Assembly: GCF_003515775.1 (NCBI RefSeq)
Contig: NZ_QWEI01000004.1
Span: 1-64,000 of the forward strand
DNA length: 64,000 bases
DNA from: Ureibacillus yapensis
GTDB taxonomy: Bacteria > Bacillota > Bacilli > Bacillales_A > Planococcaceae
Reading direction: 5' to 3'
Positions within the stretch are counted from its first letter, which is position 1. Each line of letters begins with the position of its first letter. Below are positions 43,938 through 53,411 of the stretch, piece after piece. The notes below the pieces were generated by a model that saw nothing but the letters and a program-made list of their open reading frames with translations, ran no database searches and was not told the DNA's origin. Position numbers and translations under genes: made by a program.

Positions 43938-44014
43938 GCATGTCCGCATTTTGAGAGGGGATGGGGGTGTCCAGCTTCGAACGCCAGTCCGTTCTGAGCG
44001 TTCTCCGCTTTTCT
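43938..44014. repeat. GC-rich dispersed repeat, partial copy
   Basis: GTGTCCAGCTTCGAACGCCAG resembles the left end of the element at 54869-55037 (TGTCTAGCTGCGAACGCCAG), and GAGCGTTCTCCGC-TTTT resembles its right end. The middle is deleted. It sits between converging genes. Confidence 0.55.
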
Positions 44015-44015
44015 A

Positions 44016-44915
44016 TTAAAAATGATAATCTTCCTCGGTGGCTGTTGAACTTTCGTGCGGTTCGATATGGACGAGGACCATGCAATACTGGTTAAAACGT
44101 TTCACGGTCGATTCAATTTTCTCGGTAATTTCATGACTTTGCCGTACATCCAAATGGGGGTTCACCGTTACTGTGACGTCGACAAAACTGACATTTCCAT
44201 GAGTGCGCCCTTTAAAGTCGACCAGTTCGATGACGCCATCCACATTTTTTATAAGAACCGATAACGTTTCCGCTTCTTCAATATCAAAACTATCCGTTAA
44301 CGTTTGAACAGCTTCCCAAAAGATTTCAATCCCTGTTTTTATAATAATCACCCCTACTACCAAGGCGGTAATCGTATCAATAATGGGAAAGCCAAGAATC
44401 GCTCCAAATATACCGATTGCTGTTCCGATGCTGACGAGGGCGTCAGAACGATTGTCATAGGCGGCGGCTTTGACAGCCGAGCTTTGTATTTTTTTGGAAA
44501 GCGCTAAATTATAGCGGTAGACGCCATACATGACAACAGCACTGCCCACTGCAACAAGGGCAGTTAAAAGCGATGGCGCCTCCCTGACCGGATTCCAGAT
44601 GTTTTGAATGGAACTGATCAGAACTTGCAGCCCGACAATCATCATGATGAACGAAGCGATTAAAGATGCAACCGTTTCTGCCCGAAGGTGGCCGTAAAGG
44701 TGATTGGAATCCGGTGGTCTTTGAGAAATTCTTAACCCAATCAACACCGCAATGGAGGCGATGATATCTGTTGTATTGTTTAGTCCATCTGCTTTTAATG
44801 CTTCTGAGTTACCAATGTATCCAATCGTTAATTTAATTGAACTGAGAATCAGGTATGTACCAATGGAGAGCCAAGCGCCTTTTTCCCCTGCTCGTAAATT
44901 TGTATATAGTTCCAC
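44016..44915 (-). CDS. cation diffusion facilitator transporter
   Basis: A 299-residue CDF transporter with about six membrane helices and a cytoplasmic C-terminal domain. Metal-site motifs: ALKADGLNNTTD on helix 2 and AAAYDNRSDALVS on helix 5 (DNxxD type); C-terminal DxxGRTHGNVSFVDVTVTV. The D-N-x-x-D pattern with asparagine before is typical for manganese or iron exporters (B. subtilis MneP/MneS), rather than the HxxxD of zinc transporters. The GTG start is 8 bases after CAGGAGG. The longer upstream frame lacks a ribosome binding site. Confidence 0.85.
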   Translation of the reverse strand: MELYTNLRAGEKGAWLSIGTYLILSSIKLTIGYIGNSEALKADGLNNTTDIIASIAVLIGLRISQRPPDSNHLYGHLRAETVASLIASFIMMIVGLQVLISSIQNIWNPVREAPSLLTALVAVGSAVVMYGVYRYNLALSKKIQSSAVKAAAYDNRSDALVSIGTAIGIFGAILGFPIIDTITALVVGVIIIKTGIEIFWEAVQTLTDSFDIEEAETLSVLIKNVDGVIELVDFKGRTHGNVSFVDVTVTVNPHLDVRQSHEITEKIESTVKRFNQYCMVLVHIEPHESSTATEEDYHF

Positions 44916-44950
44916 AATGTTTCCTCCTGGCAAAACTTTCGGGCATGACA

Positions 44951-44992
44951 AAACAGGAGGTGTCTCGTATATTTGAGACTCCTCCTGTTTTT
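44951..44992 (-). terminator. terminator of the CNNM/CorC gene
   Basis: AACAGGAGG-GTCTC / GAGAC-CCTCCTGTT, a long imperfect hairpin between the two minus-strand genes, with TTTT after it on the minus strand. Confidence 0.75.
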
Positions 44993-45027
44993 GCATCGTT
45001 TTAAAAAATGCCACAAAAAGCATTATT

Positions 45028-46392
45028 TTATTGATTTGTTTCCAAATCATTTTCTTCATCTGTTTTTTCTGGCTCAGGTAATTTTGTTACTTCAATGTAA
45101 AGGATATGGTGGCCGTCCAATTCCTTGATTTTGAACTCGTAGCCTTCATAATCGAAGCTATCGCCCTCAACCGCATCGAAACGCTGTGTTAGGAACCAAC
45201 CGCCAATCGTATCGACATCTTCATCGCTAATTTCGATACCTAACATATCGTTTACTTCTTCCACCAACATTTTCGCGTCTAAAATATAATGATCAGCACT
45301 GATTTCCTGTACTTCCGGAATTTCATCTTCATCAAACTCGTCTTGTATATCACCGACAATTTCCTCGATAATATCTTCGATTGTCACAAGACCTGAAGTT
45401 CCGCCGTATTCATCCATCAAGATGGCCATATGAATTCGTTCTCTTTGTATTTTAAGCAATAAGTCACTGATTGGAACCGTTTCAAACACGCGAATGATTG
45501 GCTGCATATAATCAAGCACGGGCTTGTTGCCGTTTGCAGGATCTTTAATATATGCCGTTAGTAAATGTTTAAGGTTCACTAAACCAATGACGTGGTCTTT
45601 ATCTCCATCAATAACCGGGTATCTTGTATATTGTTCAACACCCATTACTTCGAATACTTCTTTTACAGTTAAATCGTTTTCAATACCTACTATTTCAGTT
45701 CGAGGAACCATAATTTCCTTCGCTGTCCGATCGGAGAATTCAAAAATACTATTTACATACTCGTATTCAGAATGATTGATTTCTCCACCTTTATAACTAT
45801 CGGTTAAAATCAAGCGAAGTTCTTCTTCAGAGTGCGCCACTTCCGATTCCGAAACCATGCGGTATCCAAACAGTCCGGATAAACCGCGGGCAGAACCATT
45901 TAAAACTTTAATGAAAGGATACATAATTTTATAAAACACAATTAATGGTCCTGATAAACTTAAAGTTATTGCTTCTGATTTCTGAATGGCAGCCGTTTTT
46001 GGTGTTAATTCTCCTACTACAACATGTAAATATGTGACTAGCATAAAAGAAATAAGAAAAGAAAGGAATGTAGTTATCTTTTCTGGAAGACTAAATAAAT
46101 CGAATAATGGGTGCAGCAACATTTCAAAAGTCGGCTCACCCAACCATCCCAAACCAAGTGCTGTGATGGTAATCCCCAACTGGCAGGCTGATAAATACTC
46201 ATCCAGATTCGAAATAACTCTCTTTGCTTTCATTGCTTTTTTGTTGCCTTCCGCAACCAACTGGTCAATACGTGTTGTTCTTACCTTTACGATTGCAAAC
46301 TCAGTTGCAACGAAAAAGGCTGTAGCAGCAATTAATAAGAAAAACGCTGCCAACTTAATGGTTAGCTCTACTATGTCTACGTCCAAATACAT
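45028..46392 (-). CDS. CNNM/CorC-family membrane transporter (hemolysin C-like)
   Basis: A 454-residue protein: DUF21/CNNM membrane domain (residues 1-195, four helices, LVAEGNKKAMKAKRVI, CQLGITITALGLGWLGEP), a CBS pair (about 215-340, MVPRTEIVGI) and a C-terminal CorC_HlyC domain (about 355-440). Family members export magnesium (MpfA of B. subtilis) or counter sodium and cobalt stress. It is not a haemolysin. The start is ATG behind GGAACAAAG, a weak site. It lies upstream of the CDF gene on the same strand, so both may serve divalent-cation balance. Confidence 0.88.
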   Translation of the reverse strand: MYLDVDIVELTIKLAAFFLLIAATAFFVATEFAIVKVRTTRIDQLVAEGNKKAMKAKRVISNLDEYLSACQLGITITALGLGWLGEPTFEMLLHPLFDLFSLPEKITTFLSFLISFMLVTYLHVVVGELTPKTAAIQKSEAITLSLSGPLIVFYKIMYPFIKVLNGSARGLSGLFGYRMVSESEVAHSEEELRLILTDSYKGGEINHSEYEYVNSIFEFSDRTAKEIMVPRTEIVGIENDLTVKEVFEVMGVEQYTRYPVIDGDKDHVIGLVNLKHLLTAYIKDPANGNKPVLDYMQPIIRVFETVPISDLLLKIQRERIHMAILMDEYGGTSGLVTIEDIIEEIVGDIQDEFDEDEIPEVQEISADHYILDAKMLVEEVNDMLGIEISDEDVDTIGGWFLTQRFDAVEGDSFDYEGYEFKIKELDGHHILYIEVTKLPEPEKTDEENDLETNQ

Positions 46393-46614
46393 TCTTTGTT
46401 CCTAGCCCAAATGAGGGGTGCGAACAAAGAGTACACCTCCTATTATAAAAATAATTCAATATGCTAATGATAAAATATTTGAAGCAAAATTACAAATAGT
46501 CAATACAATTTAATCCCCCAAATATTTACCCCATGTTAAGGATTGTAAAGATTCTTTGTATACATTGACTTACAAATAATAGGGTGCTAACCTTTAACGT
46601 AATTATAAATATAA

Positions 46615-46677
46615 GAAAAAAAGATGGGATTACGACAACAAAACCTTGCCGCCAGCAAAAAATGGACTAATCCCACC
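46615..46677 (-). terminator. large-loop terminator-like structure, possible end of a small RNA
   Basis: On the minus strand GGTGGGATTA pairs with TAATCCCATC around a 35-base loop (GCTGGCGGCAAGG inside), followed by seven T. The GC content of the loop and the position far from any stop codon (100 bases after the yheE terminator) suggest a regulatory leader or a small RNA rather than an ordinary gene terminator. Confidence 0.5.
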
Positions 46678-46724
46678 TTTGGTGAACTTTTCTTAAATTT
46701 ATAGCTCAACGCGCATAAGTTTCT

Positions 46725-46759
46725 AAAGAGGCACAGATCTTGATGTCTGTGTCTCTTTT
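46725..46759 (-). terminator. hairpin after yheE
   Basis: AAAGAG-CACAGA / TCTGTG-CTCTTT with one bulge on each side. It follows the yheE stop by 17 bases. Confidence 0.65.
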
Positions 46760-46775
46760 GTATTGGCTGATTTAA

Positions 46776-46985
46776 TCAGTCATAGACATGGAACAACATG
46801 TATTCATGAATCACTTTTTCAACGTTCAACAATTCTTCGTCTGTTGGTTTTGCCCCAATCCATTGAATTTCCCCATCTTTTTTATACTCCGCTTTATATG
46901 GCTGTTGTTTGTAATAAAAAGATACTATCCACCCCGGCAAAACACGATTTTCAAATATCGGTTTAAACTGAAAATGCTGAATCAT
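46776..46985 (-). CDS. yheE: YheE-like small protein (DUF5342)
   Basis: A 69-residue protein, MIQHFQFKPIFENRVLPGW, then VSFYYKQQPYKAEYKKDGEI and a C terminus ELLNVEKVIHEYMLFHVYD. The HELMLFHVYD-type ending is characteristic of YheE of B. subtilis, whose function is unknown. The neighbours yheB and yheA (opposite strand) support the assignment. The ATG follows GGGGGG. Family recognised from memory. Confidence 0.72.
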   Translation of the reverse strand: MIQHFQFKPIFENRVLPGWIVSFYYKQQPYKAEYKKDGEIQWIGAKPTDEELLNVEKVIHEYMLFHVYD

Positions 46986-47116
46986 TGGAAATCCCCCCTT
47001 GAAACTTTTTGCTTATTTTTATCGTACTAAATGTTATGAAGCATGGCTATGATTATCTTTCATCTTTGTGCTTTGGTATAATTGGGAAATAGTTAGAATG
47101 AAATGAGAGGGTCGAC

Positions 47117-48262
47117 ATGGACAATGCACTTATTACAATCATCTTTATGGCAATAGTCGGTGCAGCAATCGGAGGATTTACCAATTATTTGGCAATCAAA
47201 ATGTTATTTAGGCCATATAATGAAATTACTATCAAGAAATGGCGCTTGCCGTTTACACCAGGCTTAATTCCGAAACGGCGTCAAGAGTTGTCCCGGCAAA
47301 TCGGAATCACGGTAAAAAATTACTTACTCACACCGGATGTATTTCGAAAAAAACTATTTAATAATGAAATTCAAACAAGCGTACTAGAATTTACTCAAAA
47401 GAAAGTGGAAGAAACAATTTTCACGAATGAGTTGACAATTCATGATTGGCTAAAATTAGGCGGCTTCGAACAGTTGCCTGCCAACATTGAACATAAGATT
47501 GATGCTATGGTTGAAACGCAATTTGAATTAATGAAAAACACCTTGTCATCCAAATCATTGGAAGATCTTCTTCCAGCGGATATACATCAATCCATTGATC
47601 GGAAAATTCCTGAAATGGCTGCATATATCCTGGAAAAGGGAGAAGATTATTTCCTTTCGGCTCAAGGAGAAATCACCCTCAAAAACATGCTTGATGACTT
47701 TTTGAGCTCAAAAGGTTCATTTGGCGGAATGCTTCAAATGTTAATGGGTGATTCAACATCCATCGTGTCGAAAATTCAAAGAGAGCTGGTTCATTTCTTA
47801 AAGTCACCAGGAACGAAAAATCTTTTGGTTAACATTTTCTCTCAAGAGTGGGATAAAATAAAGCAGCAGACGGTCATGAATTTTTTAGCGGATGTTGACT
47901 TTGATTCAATCTTGAAGAATATTCAGCAATATACCAAAAAAGAGCTGGATATTTATGAGCGGCTTAACAAGCCATTTGGCTATTACTGGCCACAAGGCAG
48001 AGACTATGTAAAACATGATTTGCTGCCTAAAATAGTGGATAAAGGCTTCCAACAAGCAGAAATCAAGCTGGAAGAAGTCTTGAATCGATTAAATTTGGAA
48101 GAAGTTGTTCGAGAGCAGGTAGACTCTTTCCCATTGGAGAAATTGGAGGAACTTGTGATCGGAATAGCTTCGAAAGAATTAAAAATGATCACGGTTCTTG
48201 GAGCAGTGCTTGGTGGAGCAATCGGGGTTATTCAAGGATTGATTGTCTATCTATTCAATTAA
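47117..48262 (+). CDS. yheB: DUF445 family membrane protein YheB
   Basis: A 381-residue protein with one helix at each end (residues 5-25 and about 360-380) and a long helical middle. FTNYLAIKMLFRPYNEITI and FTPGLIPKRRQELSRQIG are conserved DUF445 motifs. The protein has been found in spore membranes in Bacillus; its function is not known. GAGAGGG precedes the ATG, and yheA follows after 20 bases. Confidence 0.88.
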   Translation: MDNALITIIFMAIVGAAIGGFTNYLAIKMLFRPYNEITIKKWRLPFTPGLIPKRRQELSRQIGITVKNYLLTPDVFRKKLFNNEIQTSVLEFTQKKVEETIFTNELTIHDWLKLGGFEQLPANIEHKIDAMVETQFELMKNTLSSKSLEDLLPADIHQSIDRKIPEMAAYILEKGEDYFLSAQGEITLKNMLDDFLSSKGSFGGMLQMLMGDSTSIVSKIQRELVHFLKSPGTKNLLVNIFSQEWDKIKQQTVMNFLADVDFDSILKNIQQYTKKELDIYERLNKPFGYYWPQGRDYVKHDLLPKIVDKGFQQAEIKLEEVLNRLNLEEVVREQVDSFPLEKLEELVIGIASKELKMITVLGAVLGGAIGVIQGLIVYLFN

Positions 48263-48282
48263 AAACGAGAGTGGGAATTTAT

Positions 48283-48627
48283 TTGTATAACATTTACAAT
48301 GATATTAATAAGTTGGAAGCGGCATTGCGCCAAACGGAAGAATTCAAAATTTTGAAAGAAACGGTCGAAGCGGTGCGCGGGGATGAAGAAGCCAAAAAAT
48401 TATTTACCAACTTCCGTGATATTCAAATGAAATTGCAGCAAAAACAAATGAACGGCGAAGAATTGCTGGAAGATGAATTGTTATATGCCCAAAAAGCAGC
48501 TCAGCTTGCACAATCAAGCCCGAAAATTTTGGCAATGCTCGAAGCTGAAATGGCATTAAGCAAAGTGATCGAAGAAGTGAATCGTATTTTGGTTAAACCA
48601 ATTCAGTCTTTATACGATGGTTTGTAA
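48283..48627 (+). CDS. yheA: YlbF/YmcA family protein YheA
   Basis: A 114-residue all-helical protein: EFKILKETVEAVRGDEEAKK, FRDIQMKLQQKQMNGEE. Relatives YlbF and YmcA are part of the Y-complex, which guides RNase Y; YheA itself has no settled role. The TTG at 48283 lies 8 bases after GAGAGTGGG; a GTG at 48271 falls inside that site. It is co-transcribed with yheB. Confidence 0.87.
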   Translation: MYNIYNDINKLEAALRQTEEFKILKETVEAVRGDEEAKKLFTNFRDIQMKLQQKQMNGEELLEDELLYAQKAAQLAQSSPKILAMLEAEMALSKVIEEVNRILVKPIQSLYDGL

Positions 48628-48647
48628 GAAACGGCCACAGAACCAGG

Positions 48648-48689
48648 AACATCCTAATGTTGTTAAACTGACAATTAGGGTGTTTTTTT
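48648..48689 (+). terminator. terminator of yheB-yheA
   Basis: AACATCCTAAT / ATTAGGGTGTT, then seven T. Confidence 0.85.
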
Positions 48690-48826
48690 CATTAAAATTT
48701 AAAATTGCCGTTTTGTATTCTGTGCAGCACACATGCTATAATTAACGTTTGTAATTCCTATTATAATTCGCTTTGGCGCAATATCTCCTTGGATTCTTGA
48801 AATTGAAAGGGAAGAGAGAGTTAATC

Positions 48827-50356
48827 ATGAAAAAGATTGCAGTAAATAAACAGTTCAAAGAAGATTGGAATCGTGTGTTGAATCATATTGCCAATTTATT
48901 TTACGAAGATTCCAAAATTGTCGTTACCGCTGACGATGCAGATCTATCTTTTTACTTTGACTATACAATAAATGCCGATTATTCAATCCATACAGAAAGT
49001 CGCCTGGAAGTAGATGGACAAATCTTTACAAGCCATTATTCCATCCAATATGAAACGGAAGGAACAGAAAGAGAGCAGGCGATACGCATAAAACGTGCGC
49101 TGTCCCATGTAATGCTGGACGTCCTTGAACAATATACGGGAATGACGCAGCAATGGGGTATTTTAACTGGCGTACGCCCAACAAAGCTTTATCATAATTA
49201 TCGCAAGCAAGGGTTGAATGACGAAGAGATTTTCGAAGTGCTGAAAACGGATTTCCGAATTTCGGACTCGAAAATTTCTTTAATGCGTGAAATCGTAAAA
49301 AGACAGCTTCAAACCATACCGGATCTGGATGACATCGGCAAAGAGATTTCCATTTATATCGGCGTTCCATTTTGTCCAACCAAGTGTGCTTATTGTACAT
49401 TCCCGGCTTATGCCATTCAAAGCAACCGCAAAGCAGGTCGCGTTGAATCGTTTATCGATGGATTGCATATCGAAATCCGCGAAATGGGCAAATGGTTAAA
49501 AGAAAATAATATGAACATTACTTCCGTATATTGGGGCGGAGGTACGCCTACTTCGATTGAAGCGGATGAAATGGATGCTTTATATAAAACGATGTTTGAA
49601 TCTTTCCCGAACCCGGAAAATATCCGTGAGATTACGGTGGAAGCGGGACGGCCTGATACCATTACGCCGGAGAAAATCGAAGTGTTGAAAAAGTGGGGCA
49701 TTGACCGTATTTCTGTTAATCCGCAAAGTTACACGGACGAAACGCTTAAAGCAATAGGACGCCATCACACTGTACAGGAAACAATTGATAAATTTTGGTT
49801 ATCAAGAAATTCCGGAATGAATAATATAAATATGGACTTAATTATTGGACTGCCAAATGAGGGAATTGAAGAATTCCAGCATTCATTGGATGAAAGCGAG
49901 AAAATGCAGCCGGAATCTTTAACTGTACATACACTATCGTTCAAACGGGCTTCCGAGATGACGCACAATAAAGAAAAATATAAAGTAGCCGATCGTGAAA
50001 CGGTGACGAAAATGATGGAGATGGCAAGCGAATGGACAGCCAAAAATGGTTATGTTCCATATTACCTATATCGTCAAAAAAACATTTTGGGCAATTTGGA
50101 AAATGTAGGTTATTCCAAGCCGGGAGAAGAGAGTATTTATAATATTCTTATAATGGAAGAAGTTCAAACCATTTTAGGAATTGGCTGCGGGGCATCAACC
50201 AAGTTTGTCAATCCTGAAACAGGTAAAATCACGCAATTCCACAACCCGAAAGACCCAGCTGCCTACATTATGACTTTTGAAGACGCAATTGAGAAAAAAA
50301 TTGAAATGCTGAATGATTTGTATCTAAGCGATTCTAAAACAGCTGTTCAAGAATAA
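48827..50356 (+). CDS. hemZ: coproporphyrinogen III dehydrogenase-like radical SAM protein HemZ
   Basis: A 509-residue radical SAM enzyme. The 4Fe-4S/SAM motif is C183-x3-C187-x2-C190 (PFCPTKCAYCTF), followed by YWGGGTPTS and NMDLIIGLPNE. The N-terminal 165 residues are the extra domain found in HemZ of Bacillus. It has been linked to oxygen-independent haem synthesis, though enzymatic proof for HemZ is weaker than for HemN. The ATG at 48827 follows GGGAAGAGAGAG; a TTG far upstream has no ribosome binding site. Genomic order (yheA-hemZ) fits B. subtilis. Confidence 0.9.
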   Translation: MKKIAVNKQFKEDWNRVLNHIANLFYEDSKIVVTADDADLSFYFDYTINADYSIHTESRLEVDGQIFTSHYSIQYETEGTEREQAIRIKRALSHVMLDVLEQYTGMTQQWGILTGVRPTKLYHNYRKQGLNDEEIFEVLKTDFRISDSKISLMREIVKRQLQTIPDLDDIGKEISIYIGVPFCPTKCAYCTFPAYAIQSNRKAGRVESFIDGLHIEIREMGKWLKENNMNITSVYWGGGTPTSIEADEMDALYKTMFESFPNPENIREITVEAGRPDTITPEKIEVLKKWGIDRISVNPQSYTDETLKAIGRHHTVQETIDKFWLSRNSGMNNINMDLIIGLPNEGIEEFQHSLDESEKMQPESLTVHTLSFKRASEMTHNKEKYKVADRETVTKMMEMASEWTAKNGYVPYYLYRQKNILGNLENVGYSKPGEESIYNILIMEEVQTILGIGCGASTKFVNPETGKITQFHNPKDPAAYIMTFEDAIEKKIEMLNDLYLSDSKTAVQE

Positions 50357-50361
50357 GGCTA

Positions 50362-50401
50362 AAAGGCAAAAATATTGAATAAACAATATTTTTGCCTTTA
50401 T
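50362..50401 (+). terminator. terminator of hemZ
   Basis: AAAGGCAAAAATATTG / CAATATTTTTGCCTTT with a 6-base loop; a long AT-rich stem. Confidence 0.85.
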
Positions 50402-50575
50402 TATATTACTGGCGCATTTGATTGGAACTATCTATTAAAAATATCCTGAAAATAACTGAAAATTCATTTTCCTCTCGTTTTTTAAGTAACAAATATTGTA
50501 AGTGTGATAAATTTCATGTATAACTGAATAATAAAGGTGTGAGAAAAGTTACAGGAACAGTTGGGGAGTGATGAG

Positions 50576-51994
50576 TTGCAAGAACTAAAAGAATTGAACA
50601 TTACCATGAATGCTCTTTTTAATAAAGAAAGGTATGAGGAGTTTTTAAACTTATTTGAACCTACTGTGAATCTTGCCTTGCAAAAACGAAATTATAACAT
50701 ACTCATAGACTTGTATTTAACTCGCAGTAAAATATATTACTATCAAGGAGATCTTCAATCCTGCATCGGGGATTTGAAAAAAATAGCCGAGTGGATCTCT
50801 GAATTTGGGCAAGATCATCAAAAGATTAGTTATTTTAACATCTATGCAACGGTATACGGTGAACTCGATATTCGAGATAAATATTTGGAATTTTTAATAA
50901 AAGCAAAAGACTTGGCCACTGAATTGGACGACCATGATTCATTATGCAAAATTTATAATAACCTCGGGGATTATTATTTGGATGAAAACCACCCGCAAAA
51001 AGCAGTTTCCTATCTTCTAAAAGGTTTTGAGCTATACCAGCACCATTACAAATATCAAGAAGAAGAGCTTCATTCCATTATGCTCCCTCTGCGATTAAAT
51101 TTATCCAAGGCTTATACAGTGCTGGGAGAATTTCAGAAAGCAGAAGAGCTTTTTGATTCTCTATTTTCCACTATAGAAGGAGTAAAAATGATGAAAACAC
51201 CCATATATGTTTTTCAATATAAGGGGTTGTGGTATAAAGCGCAAAAACGATATGCAGAAGCGTGCGACATGCTGGAAATAGCAAAGGGGTATGCTGCCAA
51301 AAACAATGATTTAATTTTGCTGGAAGAAGTTAATAGAACTTTAGTGGAAATTATGTCGGAACAAAATGATAAAGACCGTCTAATTGAAGTGCAAAAAGAC
51401 TATATTGATATTTTGCTAAAAATCAAAGAAATCAACTTGAATCAAAATTTAATGCAAATTGAAATGACCCATAACCGAAAACAGTATGAATCCATCTCAA
51501 CGAAAGATCCTTTGACGAATAGCTACAATCGGCGATATTTTGAAAAAAACCTTAAAAACTGGTTAATCGAAGCGAAGAAAACTTCACAGCTAATTGGCTT
51601 GATTGTTTTCGATGTGGATTATTTTAAACAAGTAAACGATCGTTACGGGCATCTTGTTGGAGACGATGTATTAAAATTGATCGCCCAAAAGGCGGATGAA
51701 TATTTATCGTTATACCCAAGTATTTTCGCTCGTTTTGGGGGAGATGAATTTGTTGCCGTTGTAAAAGTTTCTGAAAGAGAAGAATTGGTTGAAATTGTGG
51801 ATTGTTTATATGAATTGATTTCCTCAACAACGTTGGAGATTCATAGTGAAAACATCCGGATTCATATTAGTCTTGGTGTAAGTTCAAACGAACATGGATT
51901 GATTACCGATCATAAAAAGTTATTCAAGTTGGCGGACGATGCTTTGTATGAAGCAAAACGGAATGGCCGTAATCGATATACGGTAAAACTATAA
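50576..51994 (+). CDS. TPR-containing diguanylate cyclase
   Basis: A 472-residue soluble protein. Residues 1-300 form about six TPR-like helical repeats (for example LCKIYNNLGDYYLDENHPQ, AVSYLLKGFELYQ), a short coiled coil follows, then a GGDEF domain (about 315-472) with DPLTNSYNRRYFE, FDVDYFKQVNDRYGH and an intact GGDEF at 388-392. It should make cyclic di-GMP. No RxxD inhibitory site was seen five residues before GGDEF. The TPR part suggests control by a protein partner. The TTG at 50576 is 7 bases after GGGGAG. Confidence 0.9.
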   Translation: MQELKELNITMNALFNKERYEEFLNLFEPTVNLALQKRNYNILIDLYLTRSKIYYYQGDLQSCIGDLKKIAEWISEFGQDHQKISYFNIYATVYGELDIRDKYLEFLIKAKDLATELDDHDSLCKIYNNLGDYYLDENHPQKAVSYLLKGFELYQHHYKYQEEELHSIMLPLRLNLSKAYTVLGEFQKAEELFDSLFSTIEGVKMMKTPIYVFQYKGLWYKAQKRYAEACDMLEIAKGYAAKNNDLILLEEVNRTLVEIMSEQNDKDRLIEVQKDYIDILLKIKEINLNQNLMQIEMTHNRKQYESISTKDPLTNSYNRRYFEKNLKNWLIEAKKTSQLIGLIVFDVDYFKQVNDRYGHLVGDDVLKLIAQKADEYLSLYPSIFARFGGDEFVAVVKVSEREELVEIVDCLYELISSTTLEIHSENIRIHISLGVSSNEHGLITDHKKLFKLADDALYEAKRNGRNRYTVKL

Positions 51995-52100
51995 CTTTGT
52001 TTAGCCAGAGTTGTATAATAAAAGCGCTTTCTTTTGCTTAGACCAAGCTTCCAAGGGTAAAGTGTCTATATAGCTTACACCTAGAAGAAAGAAGGCAGAT

Positions 52101-53411
52101 GTGAAAATGCGCAAAATCATGATTATGATGCTTTTGTTGCTTCTTGTTGGCTGCACAGCTCCAGAAGATTCATCTTCCCGGGAGCCCAACGATGAAGAAA
52201 CTAGCAATCTAACAGAATCAAATGAAACAGAAAAAGAAAGAGCTGAAGTAGAGGAAACGATGGGAACTGGGGGACCATCTCCTTCAGGTGAATTATTGAG
52301 AGTGCACTTTATTGATGTTGGACAAGGAGATTCGATTTTGATTGAGTCGCCAAACAAACATTATATGTTGATAGATGGTGGGACGAAAAGCGCCGGGAAA
52401 GAAGTAGTGGAATATTTGCGCGACCAGGAAATTCGCAAATTGGATTATGTTGTTGCCACCCACCCGGATGCCGATCATATTGGCGGGCTAATTCCTGTTT
52501 TAAATTCCATCTCCATTAAAAAATTTATCGACTCCGGAAAGGTTCATACCTCCGAAACATATGAAGAGATGTTAACACTCATCCAATCAAAAAACATCCC
52601 TTTTGAAGTAGCACATAGAAATGACAATTTTTTGCTCGATGATAATATAAAGATTTCTGTACTCCATGCAGATGAAGAGGCAATCGATAATAATGAAGCT
52701 TCCATTGTTTTGAAAGTGGTTTATGATGAGGTATCGTTTTTATTAACTGCAGATGCCGGCGTCGAGGTTGAAAAAAAGATGATGGAGTCAATGGATGTTA
52801 GGGCAACCATTTTAAAGGCGGGTCATCATGGATCCAATACGAGCAGCTCGTTGCCATTTGTTCAAGCTGTGAAACCGGAAGCAACCATCTTGAGCTACGG
52901 ACAAGATAACACTTATGGACACCCCCACTATGAAGTGATTCAAAACTTGCAGCATGTAGGCAGCAAGATGTATGGAACGGCAGAGTCAGGTACCATTGTA
53001 GTCGCGACAGATGGCAAGCAATATGAAGTCTTGGCGAATGAATGGACAGGCATAGGAGGGAGAAGTTCCATTGCTCCGCCGGAAAGAAAAGCCTCAAAGG
53101 TCAAATCCAAGCGGGAAAGCAGTATCATAATTGAAAGTGTCGAGTTGGAAGACGAGGTCGTTGCGATTACAAATAATGGGGAACAGGCCATCTCAATGAA
53201 TGGCTGGCAGCTTCTTTCCGTAGAAGGAAATCAGCTGTTTAATTTCCCGGATATTTCGATAGCGGCCGGTGACACGCTTTATATTACAAGCGGGCCCCAT
53301 GCAAAAGAAGGAAAAGACTATATAAAATGGACAGGGCGTCAAGTTTGGTTAAATGATGGAGATACGGCGCAGCTGATTAATCCGAAGGGGGAAGTTGTAA
53401 ATGAACACTAA
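52101..53411 (+). CDS. secreted lipoprotein with ComEC-like MBL nuclease domain and lamin-tail domain
   Basis: A 436-residue lipoprotein. Lipobox LLVG-C18, then an acidic serine-rich linker (20-66), an MBL domain like the C-terminal part of ComEC (about 68-310: HFIDVGQGDS, THPDADHIGG, LTADAG, LKAGHHGSNT, YGHPHYEV) and a C-terminal lamin-tail-like domain (about 335-432, ESVELEDEVVAITNNG). The MBL domain of ComEC degrades the non-transforming DNA strand, so this protein may be an extracellular nuclease; metal residues are intact. The GTG start follows AAGAAGG. The next gene (DUF3006) overlaps it by 11 bases. Confidence 0.87.
   Translation: MKMRKIMIMMLLLLLVGCTAPEDSSSREPNDEETSNLTESNETEKERAEVEETMGTGGPSPSGELLRVHFIDVGQGDSILIESPNKHYMLIDGGTKSAGKEVVEYLRDQEIRKLDYVVATHPDADHIGGLIPVLNSISIKKFIDSGKVHTSETYEEMLTLIQSKNIPFEVAHRNDNFLLDDNIKISVLHADEEAIDNNEASIVLKVVYDEVSFLLTADAGVEVEKKMMESMDVRATILKAGHHGSNTSSSLPFVQAVKPEATILSYGQDNTYGHPHYEVIQNLQHVGSKMYGTAESGTIVVATDGKQYEVLANEWTGIGGRSSIAPPERKASKVKSKRESSIIIESVELEDEVVAITNNGEQAISMNGWQLLSVEGNQLFNFPDISIAAGDTLYITSGPHAKEGKDYIKWTGRQVWLNDGDTAQLINPKGEVVNEH

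Larger units (their letters stand above)
46393..46775. other. intergenic region with two hairpins
   Basis: No gene. It includes the leader of the CNNM gene, with a possible minus-strand -35 box TTGACT at 46503-46498 but no clear -10, plus two stem-loops listed separately. I compared it with the M-box and manganese (yybP-ykoY) riboswitch patterns and did not find their conserved cores. Confidence 0.5.

Noticed and set aside
46393-46700. Possible M-box or manganese (yybP-ykoY) riboswitch before the CNNM/CorC gene
   Set aside because: The conserved cores of these classes could not be found on the minus strand; only a terminator-like hairpin with a large loop is present.
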